Shown in pieces: positions 44,504 through 52,230 of a stretch of 64,000 nt of DNA (position 1 is the first letter of the stretch; each line of letters starts with the position of its first letter). The DNA is from Microbacteriaceae bacterium VKM Ac-2855 (GTDB lineage Bacteria; Actinomycetota; Actinomycetes; Actinomycetales; Microbacteriaceae). The position numbers and the translations under genes are program-made. Location of the stretch: NCBI GenBank assembly GCA_013204985.1, contig JABMLG010000004.1, positions 248,001 to 312,000 of the forward strand. Direction: 5' to 3'. The notes below the pieces were generated by a model that was not told where the DNA came from, searched no databases, and worked only from the letters and a program-made list of their open reading frames with translations.

Positions 44504-45325
44504 GCGCTCGATGTGCAGCACCGCCTGCAGCGCCTCGTGATCGGAGGCGGATCGGCCGTCGTACCGCACCGCGTTCACCCCCACCACGCTGACCGCGACG
44601 CTCGGGCTCGTCAGCATCCAGTCGATGCGCTTGCCCTCGAGCGAGATGGGACCCCAGCCGTTGAACGTCGCCCATGGCGGGGTGAGCTGCTCGTCGGCGA
44701 TCAGCCACGCATCCTGCAGCTCACCCGAAGCGGCGAGTTCGAGGTAGGGGGCTGACCCGACCTGCGCGTTGAAGTCGCCGGTCACGATCGTCGGCAGGTC
44801 GTCCTCGGCAGCGAGCGAGGCGATCATCCGCGCGGACTCGAGCCGCGCCGGCTCCGACTCGTGATCGAAGTGCACGTTGACGAAAAGGAACTCGACGCGC
44901 GTCTCGCGGTCGCGGAATCGGGCAGCGACGAGGATGCGCGGGATGCGGTTGCCCCACGACCGCGCGCCGGGCTTGAACGGGGTCGCGGAAAGGGCGAGCT
45001 GGCGCCAATCGAGCAGTTCGAGTCGGCGCGTGTCGTAGACGATCGGGATGCGTTCACCTTCGCCGTCGGCGTTCCGACCGCGTCCGACCGAGCGATAGGT
45101 GTCGCCGAGAGCTGCGGTGACGAAGCTCTGCTGGTGCGCGAGCGCCTCCTGCACGCCGACGAGACTCGGCTGCTCGGTCTGGAGGAACCGCAGCAGCAGC
45201 TCCTTCCGCACCTTCCACTCATCCGGTGTGCCTGGCGCCGCGCGGGGCATACGCCGACGGATGTTGTAGCTCATCACGTGCAGACCAGGAGCGGGAACCG
45301 CGCCGATCAACGGGGTATCCGCCAT
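44498..45325 (-). CDS. Endonuclease/exonuclease/phosphatase-family protein
   Basis: This protein of 275 residues has the EEP fold motifs: 'HVMSYNIRRRMP' at the start, the metal-binding Glu in 'LVGVQEALAHQ', 'VTGDFNAQVGS' in the middle and the catalytic His in 'SASDHEALQAVL' near the end. No signal peptide is seen, so it should be cytosolic; relatives cleave phosphodiester bonds in nucleic acids, lipids or small molecules, and the substrate cannot be told here. It ends 6 bases inside jetD on the opposite strand, so it is not part of the Wadjet operon. Confidence 0.88.
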   Translation of the reverse strand: MADTPLIGAVPAPGLHVMSYNIRRRMPRAAPGTPDEWKVRKELLLRFLQTEQPSLVGVQEALAHQQSFVTAALGDTYRSVGRGRNADGEGERIPIVYDTRRLELLDWRQLALSATPFKPGARSWGNRIPRILVAARFRDRETRVEFLFVNVHFDHESEPARLESARMIASLAAEDDLPTIVTGDFNAQVGSAPYLELAASGELQDAWLIADEQLTPPWATFNGWGPISLEGKRIDWMLTSPSVAVSVVGVNAVRYDGRSASDHEALQAVLHIERS

Positions 45326-45377
45326 GCGTCCAGGCTACGCGCCGGAGCGAGGCGCAGGCCGCAGGCGCTGTGGACGA

Positions 45378-45422
45378 GCCTGTGGATAACTTCTGCGCCG
45401 ATCGGACGGATCCGCCTACGGT
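45378..45422 (+). promoter_or_regulatory. Second copy of the DnaA-box-like promoter element
   Basis: GCCTGTGGATAACTTCTGCG at 45378-45397 is followed after 19 bases by TACGGT at 45417-45422, the same parts and spacing as at 33244-33288. A related GCTGTGGACGA lies just upstream. The gene start is 61 bases further downstream at 45484, with its own GGAGG, so this transcript would have a leader. Confidence 0.55.
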
Positions 45423-45483
45423 AGGGGCATCGCGGAACCGCCGGCCGCGCATCCCTCACCCGATGCTCTCTCCCGGAGGCCGT

Positions 45484-46290
45484 ATGTCGTCGATCGAAAC
45501 ACCCACCAACACCGAGCCTGATCAGGCACCCCACTCGCCGAACCTGCCCCAGCGCTCCGCGCCGGTCAGCGGCCTCGCGATCACGTGCATCGTGCTCGGC
45601 GGCGCCTCTCTGCTCGCGCTGGCCACCCCGTTCAAAGCTCTCGCGATGCTGCCGCTCGGCTTCGCAGCCGTCATCATCGGGGTGATCGCGCTGACCCTGC
45701 GCCACCGGCCGCGCATCCTGTCGCTGCTCGGTACGATCTTCGGCGCCCTCGCCATTGCCATCGGGTTGGCCTCGGCCGTGGTGATCGCGGCCCAACTCGG
45801 AGCGATCGACGGGATCGCCGGCTTCGGGGGGATCGGCGAGACGAGCGAGTTCGGCGACCTCGACCCGGACGACTCCGTCGTCCTCGCCCCCGAAGAAAGC
45901 ACGGTGCTCCGCTTCGGCGAGACCCACACCTACGCCGACGGGGTGACGCTCTCGGTCGCGGAGCCCGTCGCCTACGTTCCGTCCGAGGCCGCGATCAGCG
46001 CCGATCAGGCCGATCAGATCGCACTCACGTTCACCATGACGAACGGCTCGAGCATCGGTCTCGAGCCGCAGATCCTGCCGACGATCGCCTCGGCCGGGGT
46101 CGAGGCGAGCGAGATCATCGACGTGCATCCGACGGTGCCGATCGACCATGGCCCGATGACGGTGCTGCTTCCGGGCAAGAGCGCCACGTGGACCCAGGCC
46201 TTCTCGGTGGCGGATGCGGACGACCTCGTGCTCGAAGTGCGGCCGAACTTCGACTTCGATCGGCTCCTGTTCACGTCGGATGCGCCGTGA
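45484..46290 (+). CDS. DUF4190-like membrane protein with extracellular domain
   Basis: This protein has 268 residues; the ATG at 45484 follows GGAGG. A disordered N-terminus is followed by two or three membrane helices ('GLAITCIVLGGASLLALATPF', 'LPLGFAAVIIGVIALTL', 'TIFGALAIAIGLASAVVIAA'), as in DUF4190-type proteins. The C-terminal 150 residues form a beta-rich domain ('ESTVLRFGETHTYADGVTLSV', 'QIALTFTMTNGSS') like the DUF4352/telomeric-repeat-type Ig folds of secreted actinobacterial proteins. It probably lies outside the membrane. Function unknown. Confidence 0.72.
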   Translation: MSSIETPTNTEPDQAPHSPNLPQRSAPVSGLAITCIVLGGASLLALATPFKALAMLPLGFAAVIIGVIALTLRHRPRILSLLGTIFGALAIAIGLASAVVIAAQLGAIDGIAGFGGIGETSEFGDLDPDDSVVLAPEESTVLRFGETHTYADGVTLSVAEPVAYVPSEAAISADQADQIALTFTMTNGSSIGLEPQILPTIASAGVEASEIIDVHPTVPIDHGPMTVLLPGKSATWTQAFSVADADDLVLEVRPNFDFDRLLFTSDAP

Positions 46291-46396
46291 TCCGGTCGAT
46301 GCTGCCCGAGCGCGCGGATGCAGCCCCAGAATCGGCCTGACCCTGACGGATCCGAAAAACCTTCATTCGGACCTGATCCGGGTGCAGGCTGGTCGT

Positions 46397-46984
46397 ATGA
46401 CGGATGAGGGCATGAACGTCGAGAAGCAGACGCTGCTGAAGTACCTCCAGGAGGGCCGCGATGCCCTGCTGCACAAACTCGACGGACTCGGCGAGTACGA
46501 CATCCGCCGACCGCTCGTGCCGACTGGCACCAACCTGCTCGGTATCGTGAAGCACACCGCGAGCACCGAGGCCGGTTACCTCGGCGACGTCTTCGGCCGG
46601 CCGTTCTCGGAGGCGCTGCCCTGGATGGACGAGGACGGCGAGCCGAACGCCGACATGTGGGCGACGGCAGTGCAGTCGCGCGAGTGGGTCGTCGACTTCT
46701 ACCGGAGAGTGTGGGCGCACTCCGACGCGACCGTCGCGGCGCTGCCGCTGGACGCATCGGGTCGCGTGCCCTGGTGGACCACGCCGGAGGTGACGCTGCA
46801 CCGTGTGCTGATCCACATGATCGCCGAGACGCACCGGCACGCCGGCCATGCCGACATCGTCCGCGAGCTGATCGACGGCCGCGCCGGACTGCGCTCGCCG
46901 GGCGACAACCTGCCCCCGGTCGACGAGGCGTGGTGGGCCGCCTACGTCGCGCGCCTGGAGGCGGTGGCGCGCGCCGCCGGCTGA
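46397..46984 (+). CDS. DinB / DUF664-family protein
   Basis: This 195-residue helical-bundle protein carries the metal-binding His pattern of the DinB superfamily: 'LGIVKHTASTEAGYLGD' near 55 and 'HMIAETHRHAGHADIVREL' near 135-153. This DUF664 branch is related to mycothiol- or bacillithiol-dependent transferases, so a thiol-transfer or detoxification role is plausible in an actinobacterium, but the substrate is unknown. ATG 46397 or 46412 could be the start. A 26-bp palindrome begins at the base after its stop codon. Confidence 0.85.
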   Translation: MTDEGMNVEKQTLLKYLQEGRDALLHKLDGLGEYDIRRPLVPTGTNLLGIVKHTASTEAGYLGDVFGRPFSEALPWMDEDGEPNADMWATAVQSREWVVDFYRRVWAHSDATVAALPLDASGRVPWWTTPEVTLHRVLIHMIAETHRHAGHADIVRELIDGRAGLRSPGDNLPPVDEAWWAAYVARLEAVARAAG

Positions 46985-47041
46985 CCCCGTGCGAAAAGTT
47001 GCAGCTCTCGCCCGCCGAGAGCCGCAGCTTTTCGCACGGGG
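46985..47041. repeat. 26-bp palindrome before fic (family A)
   Basis: Arms at 46985-47010 and 47016-47041 pair over 26 positions with two mismatches and a 5-base loop; the core is GCGAAAAGTTGCAGCTCTCG. A second copy of the family lies just after fic at 48260-48306. It begins at the base after the DinB stop codon and may act as a terminator; the near-identity of the two copies suggests a dispersed repeat. Confidence 0.85.
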
Positions 47042-47076
47042 GTGGGACGTTGTAAGTTTTTTGATACATCCGGCTG

Positions 47077-47120
47077 ACGTTTAAAGAAATGCCGCATTTG
47101 TTTAAACGTTGACGTATACT
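47077..47120 (+). promoter_or_regulatory. fic promoter with 9-bp inverted repeat operator
   Basis: ACGTTTAAA (47077-47085) and TTTAAACGT (47101-47109) form a perfect 9-bp inverted repeat with a 15-base spacer. TATACT (47115-47120) is a good -10 box and lies 6 bases before the ATG at 47127, which points to a leaderless transcript. The repeat covers the -35 region, as an autorepressor site would. This is a local AT-rich island in GC-rich DNA. Confidence 0.6.
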
Positions 47121-47126
47121 CGGGAA

Positions 47127-48245
47127 ATGACCTGGGATAGATCGGCACCCTATAACCAGCTGCCGGACTTGCCGCCGAGCGCGGACCTCGAGAGCAAGCG
47201 TGTGCTCAAAGCGACGATCGAGGCTCGTGTCGCGCTCGCTGCCTTGGAGCAGGCGTCTCGAGCGTTGCCGAACCCGACGGTGCTGATCAACAGCATCCAG
47301 ATCTTGGAAGCGCAAGCGAGTTCTGAGATCGAGAACATCGTGACGAACTCCGACGAGTTGTTCCGATTCGCCCAGGACGAGGACGCCGCCGCCGACCCCG
47401 CCACACGTGAGGCGCTCCGCTATCGGCGGGCTCTTTTCGAGGGCTACGAGACCGTGACGACAAGGGCGCTGACGGCGAACACGGCTGTTCAGGTCTGCTC
47501 GATCATCAAACAGCACGAGATGAGATACCGCACGACGCCCGGCACATTCATCGGCAATCCCGCCACCAATGAAGCCGTTTACACCCCACCCGTCGGGGAG
47601 AAGGTCATCCGCGACAAGCTCGCGAATTGGGAGTCGTTCATCCACGAATCACGAGCGCTCGACCCTCTCATCGTCATGGCCGCTGCGCACTACCAGTTCG
47701 AGGCCATCCACCCTTTCGAGGACGGCAACGGACGTACAGGCCGGGTGATGAACGTGCTCGTCCTCGTCCAACTTTCGCTGCTGACACTTCCGATTCTCTA
47801 TCTGTCGCGGTACATCATCCGCAACAAGACCGAGTATTACAGGCTCCTGCTTGCGGTGACCTCAGAAGCGAGCTGGGAGGAATGGCTTCTGTACATGATC
47901 GAAGGTATTCGCGAAACCGCCCAGTGGACGCTGGCGAAGATCAGTGGAATCAGGGTCCTTCAGGACGACGTGTACGAGGTGATGCGTGGCGGGTTGTCCG
48001 GCGGTGCGAATGCCGACCTGCTCGCGATCCTGTTCGAGGAGCCGTATTGCCGCATCCGCAATGTGATGCAGCGCTGCGGAGTCTCCCGACCGACCGCGAC
48101 GGCATGGCTGACGACGCTTGCGAGGGAGGGCGTGCTGACGGAACTCCGTGCCGGGCGCGAGCGTCTCTTCGTCAACCGGCCGTTCCTCGAGTTGCTGCAC
48201 CGGGATGAAGCCTCCGGGGCCATACCGGAACCGACCCTGTTCTGA
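47127..48245 (+). CDS. fic: Fic-family AMP transferase (class II)
   Basis: This protein has 372 residues. The Fic core 'HPFEDGNGRTGR' (about 198-209) contains the catalytic His and the nucleotide-binding residues intact. The N-terminal 'SSEIEN' (about 63-68) fits the inhibitory [S/T]xxxE[G/N] motif of class II Fic proteins, whose Glu blocks ATP until relieved. The C-terminus holds a winged helix ('RCGVSRPTATAWLTTLAREG'), suggesting DNA binding and possibly self-regulation through the upstream inverted repeat. Fic enzymes AMPylate proteins, sometimes as toxins. No separate antitoxin gene is visible. ATG 47127 is chosen over an upstream TTG because the -10 box lies there. Confidence 0.9.
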   Translation: MTWDRSAPYNQLPDLPPSADLESKRVLKATIEARVALAALEQASRALPNPTVLINSIQILEAQASSEIENIVTNSDELFRFAQDEDAAADPATREALRYRRALFEGYETVTTRALTANTAVQVCSIIKQHEMRYRTTPGTFIGNPATNEAVYTPPVGEKVIRDKLANWESFIHESRALDPLIVMAAAHYQFEAIHPFEDGNGRTGRVMNVLVLVQLSLLTLPILYLSRYIIRNKTEYYRLLLAVTSEASWEEWLLYMIEGIRETAQWTLAKISGIRVLQDDVYEVMRGGLSGGANADLLAILFEEPYCRIRNVMQRCGVSRPTATAWLTTLAREGVLTELRAGRERLFVNRPFLELLHRDEASGAIPEPTLF

Positions 48246-48259
48246 AGCGACCGTCCCCC

Positions 48260-48306
48260 CGCGAAAAGTTGCAGCTCTCGCCCACCGAGAGCCGCAACTT
48301 TTCGCG
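48260..48306. repeat. 21-bp palindrome after fic (family A)
   Basis: Arms CGCGAAAAGTTGCAGCTCTCG (48260-48280) and its complement at 48286-48306 pair with one mismatch and a 5-base loop. It shares its core with the palindrome at 46985-47041, so fic is framed by two copies. It lies 14 bases after the fic stop and probably also ends transcription. Confidence 0.85.
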
Positions 48307-48458
48307 TGAAGGTGGGCGGGCCTAACGCCAAGCGGGCCCGGCGTAAAGCCCCAGCGGCGAGGCGCGCGGGGGCGTTGGCTAGGGGTGTCCGCGATGACAC
48401 CGACGAACCGCCGGCCCCGTGGCTCCGAACTCCTGCAGACCGCCACGAAAGGAACTTC

Positions 48459-48881
48459 ATGACCATCCCCGTGAACGACTACGCCCACATCCGCCTCACC
48501 GTGCGCGACATCGACGTCTCGCGTGCCTTCTACGACTCCGTGTTCGGCTTCGACGTCGCCTTCGAGGCGCCGCCCGCGGATGCGGACGAGGCGACGAAAG
48601 AGCAGCTCGCCTTCCTCTTCGGCGGCGTGATCTACTCCTTCCCCGGCGGCCTGCTCGGCCTCCGCCCGGTCGCCCCGGCCGACGACATCTACAACGAGGA
48701 CCGCGTGGGTCTCGACCATCTCAGCTTCGGTGTCGCCTCGGCGGCGGCCCTCGAGGCGGCGGTGGCGACCCTCGACGCGCTCGGCATCGCGCACGAGGGC
48801 ATCAAGGACACCGGCCCGCAGAGCATCCTCGAGTTCCGCGACCCCGACAACATCGCCCTCGAGCTCTCGGCGGCCAACTGA
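48459..48881 (+). CDS. VOC-family (glyoxalase/dioxygenase fold) protein
   Basis: This protein has 140 residues; the ATG at 48459 follows AAAGGAAC. Two beta-alpha-beta-beta-beta units are visible: 'HIRLTVRDIDVSRAFYDSVFG' opens the first and 'GLDHLSFGVASAAALEA' the second, with 'LEFRDPDNIALEL' closing it; His and Glu at these places usually bind a metal. Substrate not predictable. Its stop overlaps the start of a second VOC gene by one base, so the two are co-translated. Confidence 0.87.
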   Translation: MTIPVNDYAHIRLTVRDIDVSRAFYDSVFGFDVAFEAPPADADEATKEQLAFLFGGVIYSFPGGLLGLRPVAPADDIYNEDRVGLDHLSFGVASAAALEAAVATLDALGIAHEGIKDTGPQSILEFRDPDNIALELSAAN

Positions 48882-49255
48882 TGTTGGGCGAGAACGGCAT
48901 CGGGCCCGTCCTGCTCTCGCAGGACCTCACCGCGTCGCGCGCGTTCTACGCGGACAAGCTCGGCCTGGAGGTGCTCGAGGAGAGCGACTCCGCGATCTCG
49001 TACGCGAGCGGCCCCGGTCGCATCACGGTCACCGCGAGCACCACCGGCTCGAAGGACGAGCAGACGAAGGCGTCGTGGCGGGTCACCGACCTGCGCGCCG
49101 AACTCGACGCGTTGAAGGCGCGCGGCGTCGAGCCCGAGGACTACGACACCGACGAGCTGAAGACCGAGAACGGGATCGCCGACCGCGGCTCCGTCTGGTC
49201 GGCGTGGATCACCGACCCCGACGGCAACGCGCTGGGCATCGAACAGCCGAAGTAG
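48881..49255 (+). CDS. VOC-family protein
   Basis: This 124-residue single VOC unit pair ('GPVLLSQDLTASRAFYADKLG', 'WITDPDGNALGIEQPK') starts on the stop codon of the preceding VOC gene (TGATG). The first metal-binding position is not an obvious His, so it could be a binding protein rather than a metalloenzyme. It may form a heterodimer with its partner (inference from coupling). Confidence 0.85.
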   Translation: MLGENGIGPVLLSQDLTASRAFYADKLGLEVLEESDSAISYASGPGRITVTASTTGSKDEQTKASWRVTDLRAELDALKARGVEPEDYDTDELKTENGIADRGSVWSAWITDPDGNALGIEQPK

Positions 49256-49302
49256 GGCGCCCGCATCCGCCGCCTCTCTCCATCCGCCCGGCCGCGCGCG
49301 AC

Positions 49303-49400
49303 GGAAATGCAGGAGATCTCGGGAAATGCAGGAGATCGCGGGGTCTGCGCCAGGTTCGTGCGGATGAGCGCGGTTGCGGCCGAAGATCTCCTGCATTTCC
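49303..49400. repeat. GGAAATGCAGGAGATC repeats, two direct and one inverted (family B)
   Basis: GGAAATGCAGGAGATC occurs at 49303 and 49322, and its complement at 49385-49400. The outer copies can form a long-looped hairpin between the convergent VOC and ykoC genes, as a two-way terminator or a dispersed palindromic element would. Confidence 0.8.
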
Positions 49401-49436
49401 AGATTCTCTGCGGCAGGGCGCCCGGGGTTCGCCCGC

Positions 49437-50060
49437 TCAGCGCCGCCACACCGAGCGCGGCTCGAGCCCGAGGCCCCGCGCCTCCAGCGACTGCGAGACG
49501 CGGGCCGAGCGGCGGATGCACGACACCAGCAGCGCGAAAGCGGCGCGGCGGAACGAGACGCGGCCGCGCACGGCCTGCGCCGCGCGGATCGTCGCCCACT
49601 CCGCGGGCAGCTGTTGCAGCATCCGCTGGCCGGCGAGGATCGCGAACGTCACCCGAGCAGGCAGGCGCAGGTCGAGGTGCAGGCTGATCATCAACGCCAC
49701 CGGGTCGACCGCGCGGAGGAACGCGACCGAGAGCGTGCCGAGCGTCAGGGTCCGCAGGGCGAGCGCGGCGCCGACGGCGAGACCCTCCTCCGTCACCCGG
49801 AACGGCCCGGCCGACCAGAGTTCGACGCCCGGCCGGCTCATCGCGTTCACCAGCAGGATGCCGGTGGCGAAGCCGGCGAACGCGAGTTGCGCGTGCAGCA
49901 GCGGCCGCATCCGCACGCCCGCGGCGAAGGCCGCGACCAGCAACGACGCCCCGTAGAGCCCGGCGGCGACACGGGGGTCGAACACGAACATCAGCGCCGC
50001 CGAAATGACGAACAGGCCGATCAGCACCGCGGAGGGATTCGCGCGCGACAGCGGGCTCAC
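49437..50060 (-). CDS. ykoC: ECF transporter transmembrane protein YkoC
   Basis: This protein has 207 residues; the GTG at 50060 overlaps the ATPase stop by 4 bases. Five hydrophobic helices are followed by a cytosolic region with the coupling motifs of EcfT proteins: 'AAQAVRGRVSFRRAAFALL' and 'SQSLEARGLGLEPR' (two A-R-G type motifs). It links the ATPase YkoD to the substrate-binding YkoE. The gene is the last of the ykoFEDC operon under a TPP riboswitch, so it serves uptake of thiamine or its pyrimidine precursor (HMP). Confidence 0.9.
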   Translation of the reverse strand: MSPLSRANPSAVLIGLFVISAALMFVFDPRVAAGLYGASLLVAAFAAGVRMRPLLHAQLAFAGFATGILLVNAMSRPGVELWSAGPFRVTEEGLAVGAALALRTLTLGTLSVAFLRAVDPVALMISLHLDLRLPARVTFAILAGQRMLQQLPAEWATIRAAQAVRGRVSFRRAAFALLVSCIRRSARVSQSLEARGLGLEPRSVWRR

Positions 50061-51625
50061 GCCGGTACCGCCGCGAAGTACTCCGCGGTCGGGCCGTCGA
50101 AGACGATCCGCCCGTCGCCGACCGCGATCACCCGACCCGCGTACGCCTCGACGAGCGCGCGGTCGTGACTCGAGAAGAGAACTGCGGCACCGCCGGAAGC
50201 AGCCGCCCGGAGCGCTTCCATCGTGGTGAGCGCGTCGCGGCGGTCGAGCCCGAAGGTGGGTTCATCCGCCAGCAGCACGGACCGCTCGTGCGCGAGCATG
50301 GCGGCGAGGCTGAGCCGGCGCTTCTCGCCTCCCGAGAGCCGGTGCGGCGAGCGTTCGACCAGGTGCGTCAGCCGGTGGCGTTCGAGAGCCGGGTCGACGA
50401 GTAGGCTCGCGCGCGGCAGCCCATATCCGACCTCCTCGCGCACCGTATTCGCGACGAACTGGTGCGCCGGATCCTGGAAGACCATACCCACCCGGCCGCC
50501 CGAGACCGATCCGGCCAGCGGCGGCAGCAGCCCGGCGAGCGTGCGCAGCAGTGTGGACTTGCCGGCACCGTTGGGCCCGAGCAGTGCGACGAGCTCACCC
50601 GGACGCAGCGTGAGATCGATGGCCTCGAGGGTCGGGGTGGGCCCGGGTGCGCGCCGGGATGCGCGCCGGCCGCGCGGCGGTGACGGATGCACAGCCAGAC
50701 CCACCGCGACCAGGGCCGGCGCGGCCAGACCCACCGCGCTCAGCCCCGCCGCGCCCAGCCCCGCCGCGCCCAGCCCCGGCGCGCCCAGCCCCGCCGCGCC
50801 CAGACCCGCCGCGCCCAGACCCGCCGCGCCCCGACCCCCCGCGCCCAGCCCCGCCGCACCCGAAGGATCCACCGCGACACCCGGCACCGGCAGCCGCTCC
50901 CCCGGCAACCAGCAGCCCGCCTCGCGCAAGGCGTCGCCGTGTTCGGCGAGCACCTGCGCGGTCGGCCCGTCGGCCAGCACTCGCCCGTCGCGCACGGCGA
51001 TGGTCCGCGCGGGCAACGGACCCAGCTCGTCGAGCCGATGCTCGACCAGCAGCACGGCTACGGATGCGGGCAGCGCGTCGAGCGCGTCCCGCACCGTCGA
51101 CACGCCCGCCGGGTCGAGCATGGCGGTGGGCTCGTCGAGCACGAGCAGCGCGGGTCGCGGTGCGAGCGCGGCCGCAAGCGCGACCCGTTGCGCCTCGCCG
51201 CCGCTCAGCGCATCCGTCAGCCGGTGCCGCAACGCGAGGCAGCCTGCGGCGGCGAGCGCCTCGTCGATACGGCAGTCGATCTCGGCGGGATCGACGCCGT
51301 GGTTCTCGAGAACCAGCGCGATGTCCTGCTCCACCGTGGGCAGAACAACGGCAGCCGACGGGTCTTGCGCGACGAAGCCGAGCGTCCGCGTGCGTTCGAC
51401 GACCGGCGCATCCGCGACCCCGCCGACCACCGCGCTGCCGCTGAACTCGGCGTGCACCGAGAACGGCACAACGCCCGTGAGCGCGTTCAGCACCGTCGAC
51501 TTGCCCGACCCCGAGGGCCCGATCAGCAGGATCCGCTCGCCCGGCGCGATCTCGAACGAGACGTCCTCGAGCACGGTCGACGAACCGAAGCGCACCGTGA
51601 CGGCGCGCAGGGCGGCGACACTCAC
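50057..51625 (-). CDS. ykoD: ECF transporter double ATPase YkoD
   Basis: This 522-residue protein is a fusion of two ABC ATPases. The first has 'LLIGPSGSGKST', 'LSGGEAQRVALAAALAP' and 'LLVLDEPTAMLD'; the second 'LLGPNGAGKST', 'LSGGEKRRLSLAAML' and 'VLLADEPTFGLD'. Both have intact catalytic motifs. Between them (about 250-315) lies an unusual linker of repeated Gly-Ala-Ala-Gly-Leu units encoded by a 15-bp repeat. It energises uptake through YkoE/YkoC. The GTG at 51625 overlaps ykoE by 4 bases. Confidence 0.92.
   Translation of the reverse strand: MSVAALRAVTVRFGSSTVLEDVSFEIAPGERILLIGPSGSGKSTVLNALTGVVPFSVHAEFSGSAVVGGVADAPVVERTRTLGFVAQDPSAAVVLPTVEQDIALVLENHGVDPAEIDCRIDEALAAAGCLALRHRLTDALSGGEAQRVALAAALAPRPALLVLDEPTAMLDPAGVSTVRDALDALPASVAVLLVEHRLDELGPLPARTIAVRDGRVLADGPTAQVLAEHGDALREAGCWLPGERLPVPGVAVDPSGAAGLGAGGRGAAGLGAAGLGAAGLGAPGLGAAGLGAAGLSAVGLAAPALVAVGLAVHPSPPRGRRASRRAPGPTPTLEAIDLTLRPGELVALLGPNGAGKSTLLRTLAGLLPPLAGSVSGGRVGMVFQDPAHQFVANTVREEVGYGLPRASLLVDPALERHRLTHLVERSPHRLSGGEKRRLSLAAMLAHERSVLLADEPTFGLDRRDALTTMEALRAAASGGAAVLFSSHDRALVEAYAGRVIAVGDGRIVFDGPTAEYFAAVPA
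50730..50870 (-). repeat. 15-bp tandem repeat encoding the YkoD linker
   Basis: About nine variants of CGCCGCGCCCAGCCC, with single-base changes, encode GAAGL-type pentapeptides between the two ATPase domains. The unit is a multiple of three, so copy-number changes keep the frame. Confidence 0.9.
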
Positions 51626-52230
51626 GCCCGGGCCGCGCGGCCGATGGCGAAGTCGTCGACGACCCCCGTGCGGGCCAGCGCCGACACGATCACCTTGGCC
51701 AACAGACCGCCGAGGAGTACGCCCGACGCGAGCTGGATCACCAGGCGGATCCAGAACAGATCGGTGTCGTACCAGCCCGAGCGGAACGCCGAGAAGAAGA
51801 ACACCAGCCCCGCGCCGAGCAGCCCCGAGAGCGCGTACCGCGCCCAGCCGAAGCGGCGATAGCGGCCCACGGCGAACGGGATCTCGCTGCCGATCCCCTG
51901 CAACGCCGCGGCGACGAACAGGATCGGGCCGACCGCCGAACCGAGAACGACCACCTCGATCACGGACGCGATCACCTCGGCCGCGATCCCGGCTCCGGGC
52001 CGGCGCACGATGGCCAGCGCGATCGGCGCCACGAGCAGCCAGCCGCCGAGCAGCACGTGCTGCGTGAGGTCGCCGAAGGGCCCGGCGGCCACCGACAGCG
52101 CGATCCAGCCCTGCACGAGCGCCCAGTAGAGGAAACCGAACACCACCCCCAGCGTGACCAGCAGAACGATGTCCTTCAGGTCCCAGCGCGCGCCGCCCAG
52201 GCGTGCGCTGTTCTTCCCTGCGTCGCTCAT
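51622..52230 (-). CDS. ykoE: ECF transporter substrate-binding protein YkoE
   Basis: This protein of 202 residues has about six hydrophobic helices ('IVLLVTLGVVFGFLYWALVQ', 'VLLGGWLLVAPIALAIV' and others). The sequence 'GIGSEIPFAVGRYRRFGW' is characteristic of the YkoE family of S components, which bind thiamine or hydroxymethylpyrimidine. It is coupled to ykoF upstream and ykoD downstream by 4-base overlaps. The TPP riboswitch supports the substrate assignment. Confidence 0.9.
   Translation of the reverse strand: MSDAGKNSARLGGARWDLKDIVLLVTLGVVFGFLYWALVQGWIALSVAAGPFGDLTQHVLLGGWLLVAPIALAIVRRPGAGIAAEVIASVIEVVVLGSAVGPILFVAAALQGIGSEIPFAVGRYRRFGWARYALSGLLGAGLVFFFSAFRSGWYDTDLFWIRLVIQLASGVLLGGLLAKVIVSALARTGVVDDFAIGRAARA

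Noticed and set aside
47109-47126. Fic start at an upstream TTG
   Set aside because: The -10 box TATACT lies within this interval, so the transcript should begin at or near the ATG at 47127.
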